From: Acidobacteriota bacterium
GTDB taxonomy: Bacteria; Acidobacteriota; Terriglobia; Acidoferrales; UBA7541
Assembly: GCA_019239815.1 (NCBI GenBank)
Contig: JAFAZL010000099.1
Span: 1-10,164 of the forward strand
DNA length: 10,164 bases
Direction: 5' to 3'
Made by a program: the position numbers and the translations under genes. Shown piece by piece: positions 5,637-10,164 of this stretch. The notes beneath the pieces were generated by a model. That model was not told where the DNA came from. It ran no database searches and saw nothing but the letters and a program-made list of their open reading frames with translations. Every line of letters begins with the position of its first letter. The stretch's first letter is position 1.

Positions 5637-8503
5637 TGCGCCAAGTCTTCAATTCGAATTACCTGGCGGCCGTCCTTTTTGCCCGCTTTGACGGTTGCAT
5701 TCGTAAACACGTTCTTCCATTCTGCTGGCGCACCTTTCGGCAGTTGCACCGCAGTGTCGCCCCAAAACTGGCCGACGCCCTGGGGCGGGAAAGGAAACCC
5801 TGCGCGAGCCAGCCACCGAGGGGCAAAGATCAACGCCCAACTTTTCCGCAATCGTCGCGCAAACGCTGAAATATGCTGGGCTCGCTTCCCGAGAACATCG
5901 AGCGTCAAAAAATCCCCATCGGCATAAAGCTCGGGATGCCGCAATCGTTGGTGGAGCGCTTTCCACGCCACAAAGAGTTTGATGCTGCCGTCGCGCCAAT
6001 TTTTCGCCAGTTCAAGGTATGCGGGAGACGGCGCCTCGACGAGCGCGCGCAATTTCTTCAGTGCAAGTTTTCGGCCGTCAAAATCAACAGGATGTCGATT
6101 GTCTGGATCGACCAGTCGGAAGTCCCACAGATCTGAGCCTTGATAAAAATCGGGAACTCCTGGCGACGCGATTTTCAGCAAAGTCTGAGCCAGGCTGTTC
6201 GCCATGCCATAAAATGCAATTGATTTCTGAAATTCCGTGAAGTCCGCCAGAAACTTGTTTTTCGTGCCCGGCTTAAGAATCGCCGCGATAAATCTTTCAA
6301 GCGCCTGCTCGTGCTGCAAGTTCGGTCGAGTCCAGCGCGTATGCACCATCGCCTCACGCGTCGCCTTGATCGCGTACTCTTTCATCCTGCCGACGAACGA
6401 CGTATCGACGCCATCGAAAGGCCAAGCACCCAGCAGCGTTTCGTACAAAAAGATCTCTTCATTGCGGTCGGGCACAGGCGCACCATCGATCGTTTTCCTG
6501 TGATCCGCATTCATCTTCGCCCAACGATCCAGGTGCTTCTGCCACTCGACTGGAGTCTCGGAAAGCACATTGATTCGCGCGCGCACATCTTCGCCCCGCT
6601 TGGTGTCGTGGGTCGTCGATGCATTCATCGCATGAGGCCAATGCTTCTGCCGCGTCGTTACATAAGTCGCGTAATCGGCAGCAGGTGCCGATGATGGGCG
6701 TGGATCGCCTCCAACCTCATTCAGCGAAATCAGCGGATTGAACACGTAAAGAAACGTATCCTCGAATGCTTTGGCCATAATCGGTCCGGTGAACTGCTGC
6801 CACCGCATCACAAACGCGAGCCGCGCTTCGCGCTGACCCGGCAATAGATGAGGCCGATTCAATAGCAGCAGTACGTCTCGGCAAAAATCAAATGCCTGAT
6901 GGCTGATTTGCGGCGCTTTTAGGCGGGCTCGGTCGATCGCGTGCTCGATCCGATGTCGATCGTCCGCAGTAACGTCGAGGTTGCTGATGTAGGTGCGGTA
7001 GACGGACATCTGCGCGGTTACTTCCAACAGAACCTGGTTCAGCTCGAGCCGTGGAATCTCACGCGCGTAGCGATCGCCACGAGCAAGCATCTGAAACTGC
7101 TGTCCGGCGGCTCGAATCTCGACGCCGAGCAAGATCGACATGACGAGTTTCTTCTTCTGGTAAAGAAGGTCGTCATACACGATCTCTTTGCCGATGAATC
7201 GCGAATAAATCTTTTCGATCTGCTCCGCGCCTCTCGGATCGACAAAGAACGCGTTGACCGCATTTACAAAGTCATAGCCGGTCGTGCCGGTCACCGGCCA
7301 ACTGTTGGGCAGACGCTCGTCGCGAGCCAATATCTTTTCGACGAAAACCGGAAGGCGAGGGTTTGCGTCGCCACTTGCCGTCGAATCGTTGCAGGGCGCA
7401 GCATGTGTTAGCGCTACGCAGATTCGCTCGTTTAATTGCCGCAAGTAGCCCAGGGGATCTCGCAGCCCATCAATGTGATCGATTCGCAACCCATCTAAGG
7501 AGCTTTGTTCGATCATTCGAAAAATGAGCGCATGCGTCGCTTCGAAAACAAGTGGGTCCTGCATTCTCTGGCCAACGAGGTCGTTGATCGTAAAGAAACG
7601 GCGATAGTTGATCTCTTCGTTTACGTTTTGCCAGTAGGCGAGCAAATAGTGCTGCTGCGCCAGGATCGCTTCGAATGATGAAAAACTCGACGGATCCTTG
7701 GGTTGCCCTTGTATCCCGTTCAGATTCTGCGTGATGAAATCACTGATCTTTGAATCCTGGGCCATGAGCTGGCGAAGGCGTTGCCTCAGAGATTCAAACC
7801 GCTGCCGCCGGTCAGCACCGGCGTCTCGCGCAGGACTGGTGTCATCGGTGAGGGCCGCGGCAGCCGCGGCGATGCCGGAATATTCCTGATACGAAGCTGA
7901 TTCTTCGCCGAGTGCTTCGCGAAGCTCATTCAATCTGCGGCGCAAAATCAAGTGATAGGTCGCGGGCGCCAGCGGGAAGAGTGATTCGAAGTACTGAACG
8001 TAGAATTTTCCTTCAAGAACAACCGGCCTTAGCTCTTGGTGCTCCAGCGCTTCGGCGAAGGGTCGGCCAAGCACGGGCAGCAGGACTTTGCCTTGGAGCG
8101 TGCTTGATGGCGGCCGCCAATCGATGTCAAAGTAAGACGCGTAGGCGGACTCGGGCCCGTTCTCGAGGACGTCCATCCACCAGGCATTTTCGCTGCTCGC
8201 CGACATGTGATTCGGCACGATGTCGAGAATCAGCCCCATGCCGCGTTCGCGCAGCTTTTCCCGGAAAGTGAGGAAGTCGGCTTCGGTCCCGAGTTCTGGA
8301 TTCAGACGAGTCGGGTCGGTCACGTCATAGCCGTGACCGCTGCCGCGGCGCGCGGTCAGAATCGGGGAAGCATAGACATGCGTGATGCCGAGATCAGCGA
8401 GGTAATCGACAATGTTCCCCGCATGCTGAAAAGTGAAATCCTTATTGAACTGCAGTCGATAGGTCGCGAGGAGTCGCGGACGCGCTGAGGTGTTCGTCGA
8501 CAT
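5588..8503 (-). CDS. treY: malto-oligosyltrehalose synthase (GH13)
   Basis: TreY converts the reducing-end alpha-1,4 linkage of malto-oligosaccharides into an alpha,alpha-1,1 linkage, giving maltooligosyl trehalose for TreZ. The 971-residue protein is at the long end of the family. The N-terminal motif is ATYRLQFNKDFTF (13-25), followed by YASPILTARRGSGHGYDV (44-61) and LILDIVPNHM (91-100). The catalytic residues are present: nucleophile Asp342 in DGLRIDHIDGLRDP, acid/base Glu389 in VFVEKILARDERLP, and Asp633 in STTHDTKRGEDVRAR. PGVPDFYQGSDLWDFRLVDPDNRHPVD near the C-terminal third is also diagnostic. Residues about 200-235 form an Ala-rich and charged linker that may be lineage-specific. The ATG at 8503 follows the treZ stop by 11 bases (CCTGATTCTTC), with no Shine-Dalgarno sequence, so translation probably depends on coupling to treZ. 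The gene converges on mak. The assignment is very secure. Confidence 0.96.
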   Translation of the reverse strand: MSTNTSARPRLLATYRLQFNKDFTFQHAGNIVDYLADLGITHVYASPILTARRGSGHGYDVTDPTRLNPELGTEADFLTFREKLRERGMGLILDIVPNHMSASSENAWWMDVLENGPESAYASYFDIDWRPPSSTLQGKVLLPVLGRPFAEALEHQELRPVVLEGKFYVQYFESLFPLAPATYHLILRRRLNELREALGEESASYQEYSGIAAAAAALTDDTSPARDAGADRRQRFESLRQRLRQLMAQDSKISDFITQNLNGIQGQPKDPSSFSSFEAILAQQHYLLAYWQNVNEEINYRRFFTINDLVGQRMQDPLVFEATHALIFRMIEQSSLDGLRIDHIDGLRDPLGYLRQLNERICVALTHAAPCNDSTASGDANPRLPVFVEKILARDERLPNSWPVTGTTGYDFVNAVNAFFVDPRGAEQIEKIYSRFIGKEIVYDDLLYQKKKLVMSILLGVEIRAAGQQFQMLARGDRYAREIPRLELNQVLLEVTAQMSVYRTYISNLDVTADDRHRIEHAIDRARLKAPQISHQAFDFCRDVLLLLNRPHLLPGQREARLAFVMRWQQFTGPIMAKAFEDTFLYVFNPLISLNEVGGDPRPSSAPAADYATYVTTRQKHWPHAMNASTTHDTKRGEDVRARINVLSETPVEWQKHLDRWAKMNADHRKTIDGAPVPDRNEEIFLYETLLGAWPFDGVDTSFVGRMKEYAIKATREAMVHTRWTRPNLQHEQALERFIAAILKPGTKNKFLADFTEFQKSIAFYGMANSLAQTLLKIASPGVPDFYQGSDLWDFRLVDPDNRHPVDFDGRKLALKKLRALVEAPSPAYLELAKNWRDGSIKLFVAWKALHQRLRHPELYADGDFLTLDVLGKRAQHISAFARRLRKSWALIFAPRWLARAGFPFPPQGVGQFWGDTAVQLPKGAPAEWKNVFTNATVKAGKKDGRQVIRIEDLAQFPVSLLTPQSWGGKS

Positions 8504-8514
8504 GAAGAATCAGG

Positions 8515-10164
8515 CTAGTTTCTATGTGGCTTGGAGTCTACGTTTGGCCGTTCGAATACAACGAAGGAGCGAGATTGCAGGGTCAACTGTATCGCATTGC
8601 CGCCTTCGATTGTCTCTGGCAATGCAGATGGCCCTCTCCACTTCGGATCGGCGGAATCAAGTTGCTTGCCCCATTGTCCTGCCGGGAGACTCAGAGTCAG
8701 CTTCGACGCCGCTTCGCCAAAATGGAAAAGCGCCGCGATCCAAGCAACCTCGGTTTCTCGCAAGACGAAGAGCGCATTCGGCAATTCTCCGACGGTGGTC
8801 GGCCTCACGTTGCTGAGCCGTCGAGACCGCCGATATTCCAGCAGTGTTTTGTAGAAGAGCCAAAGCGTTCGATGCGGCTCCTGGTCTGCAAGTAAATGAT
8901 CGAGCTTTGATCGTGCGAAAGTCTCCTCTGACTGCGGGTCGGGAATCTGACCCTTCCATCCGAAATGCGCAAACTCCGCCTGGCGCCCCTTTCGAACCGC
9001 ATCGACCAAACCTTGATCACCGTGACTCGTAAAGTATTGAAATGGCACCTTCTCGCCATACTCATCACCCATGAACAATAGCGGCGTAAAGGACGAAAGC
9101 AGCGTCACGCCCGCTACAAGCTTTAGTCCTTCGAAATCCGTCAACTGGCTGATGCGATCGCCCAGCGCCCGATTCCCAACCTGATCATGATTCTGAATGC
9201 AGACGACGAACTGCTCAGGCTCCAACTTCAGGGGCGAGTTCCCATGACGCCGTTCGCGGTGTGGCGCGTAAATTCCGTCGTAATACCAACCATTTGAGAT
9301 TGTCTTTGCAAGGTGGTGCACCGTTCCAAAGTCGCCGTAGTATCCGGCCTTCTCTTTCGTTATCAGCGTGTGCAGCGAATGATGAAAGTCGTCACTCCAC
9401 TGTCCATGCATGCCCAATCCCTCGCCTTCCGGTCCCGTCGGCAACGCGACGCGAGCGTCATTCAGATCGCTTTCGGCGATGAGCACAATCTCGCGTCCCA
9501 ACCGACGCGACAAAGCGCGCACCTCGTTCGACACCTCCGCTAAAAACGGATTTGCGCTCGCATCGTAAATGCTGTGCACCGCGTCGAGGCGCAGCGCGTC
9601 GATGTGAAACTGCTCGAGCCAATAGAGCGCGCTCTGGATGAAGAAATGACGAACGTGATCGCTCTGGCGCCCGTCAAAGTTAAGCGCCGAGCCCCAGGGC
9701 GTGTGGTAAAAGTTGGTGAAATACGGGCCATACTCGTTGAGGTAATTTCCTTCCGGCCCAAGGTGGTTGTAGACCACATCCAGGCACACAGCGAGCTTCT
9801 TAGCGTGCGCGGCGTCGACGAATTTCTGAAGGTCCGCGATGCTGCCGTAGCTGTTCTGAAGCGCAAACGGAAAAACACCGTCATATCCCCAGTTTCTTCC
9901 TCCGGGAAACTGAGAAAGTGGCATCAACTCAATCCTTGTTATGCCCAAGTCCGTCAATTTGTCGAGGTGAGGTATGAGAGCGGAGAGCGTGCCTTCGCGT
10001 GTAAAGGTTCCGACGTGCAACTCGTAAAAAACGCTGTCGCGGAGCGGCACCCCTTTCCACGTTTGATCGCTCCATGGAAATTTTGAAGTGTCGACGACCT
10101 GCGAAGGCCCGTGAACGCCGTCAGGCTGAAGGCGTGAGGCCGGATCGGGACGAGATTCGCCCTC
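8515..10164 (-). CDS. treZ: malto-oligosyltrehalose trehalohydrolase, 5' end beyond the window
   Basis: TreZ cleaves the bond next to the terminal trehalose unit of maltooligosyl trehalose, releasing free trehalose. Together with TreY it makes trehalose from glycogen. A GTG at 10050 could be mistaken for the start, but the frame stays open to the window edge. Those 38 extra codons read as typical TreZ, including RLQPDGVHGPSQVVD and KFPWSDQTWKGVPLRD, the link between the N-terminal CBM48-like domain and the catalytic barrel. In fragment numbering (549 residues visible), the GH13 triad is Asp194 in DALRLDAVHSIYD (codon 9583-9585), Glu231 in IVLIAESDLND, and Asp327 in CIQNHDQVGNRALGDR. PLLFMGDEYGE follows, then a C-terminal beta domain ending in KPHRN. 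The gene lies 11 bases before treY, clearly one transcription unit. About 50-80 N-terminal residues are probably missing, judging from family length. The assignment is very secure. Confidence 0.96.
   Translation of the reverse strand, partial: EGESRPDPASRLQPDGVHGPSQVVDTSKFPWSDQTWKGVPLRDSVFYELHVGTFTREGTLSALIPHLDKLTDLGITRIELMPLSQFPGGRNWGYDGVFPFALQNSYGSIADLQKFVDAAHAKKLAVCLDVVYNHLGPEGNYLNEYGPYFTNFYHTPWGSALNFDGRQSDHVRHFFIQSALYWLEQFHIDALRLDAVHSIYDASANPFLAEVSNEVRALSRRLGREIVLIAESDLNDARVALPTGPEGEGLGMHGQWSDDFHHSLHTLITKEKAGYYGDFGTVHHLAKTISNGWYYDGIYAPHRERRHGNSPLKLEPEQFVVCIQNHDQVGNRALGDRISQLTDFEGLKLVAGVTLLSSFTPLLFMGDEYGEKVPFQYFTSHGDQGLVDAVRKGRQAEFAHFGWKGQIPDPQSEETFARSKLDHLLADQEPHRTLWLFYKTLLEYRRSRRLSNVRPTTVGELPNALFVLRETEVAWIAALFHFGEAASKLTLSLPAGQWGKQLDSADPKWRGPSALPETIEGGNAIQLTLQSRSFVVFERPNVDSKPHRN

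Noticed and set aside
9574..10086. 170-codon plus-strand open frame antisense to treZ.
   Set aside because: Mirrors treZ codons, has no ribosome site or recognisable motif, and treZ is unambiguous here.
1..10164. CRISPR arrays, tRNA or rRNA genes, insertion sequences, defence or phage genes.
   Set aside because: No spaced repeats, RNA-gene signatures, transposase motifs or terminal inverted repeats were seen; nearly all the sequence is accounted for by metabolic genes.

Overview
The window is a trehalose / alpha-glucan metabolism locus from a bacterium of moderate-to-high GC content. Several starts are TTG, the TreY is long, and treS and mak are separate genes. This best fits an environmental, non-actinobacterial lineage; an Acidobacteriota-type genome is my best guess, resting on overall resemblance only. 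No mobile element, RNA gene or CRISPR array is visible.

Plus-strand block (131-5544): trehalose synthase (treS, TTG start at 131 behind a strong ribosome binding site), then a GT2/GpgS-like glycosyltransferase (1870-3132), a small multi-pass membrane protein of the MscS-related 'conserved TM helix' type (3142-3843), and maltokinase (mak, start probably 3958). The last three run in one direction with gaps of 92, 9 and about 114 bases, and a possible extra promoter lies between treS and the glycosyltransferase.

Minus-strand block (10164-5588): treZ (5' end cut off by the right edge of the window), then treY 11 bases downstream. The two blocks converge with only 43 bases between the mak and treY stop codons.

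How the genes work together: TreY and TreZ convert the reducing ends of malto-oligosaccharides or glycogen into free trehalose. TreS interconverts trehalose and maltose. Mak phosphorylates maltose to maltose-1-phosphate, the donor for GlgE, which is not in this window. The locus therefore holds both a glucan-to-trehalose arm and a trehalose-to-glucan arm.

The least ordinary part is the glycosyltransferase plus membrane-protein pair placed between treS and mak. The glycosyltransferase keeps the fold signatures of a glucosylglycerate / glucosyl-phosphoglycerate synthase-like family, but the metal-binding DxD site appears to be replaced by Ser-Pro-Ala-Thr. The membrane protein resembles an MscS pore helix without the cytoplasmic domain. 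Together they suggest an osmolyte-linked accessory module, which is inference.
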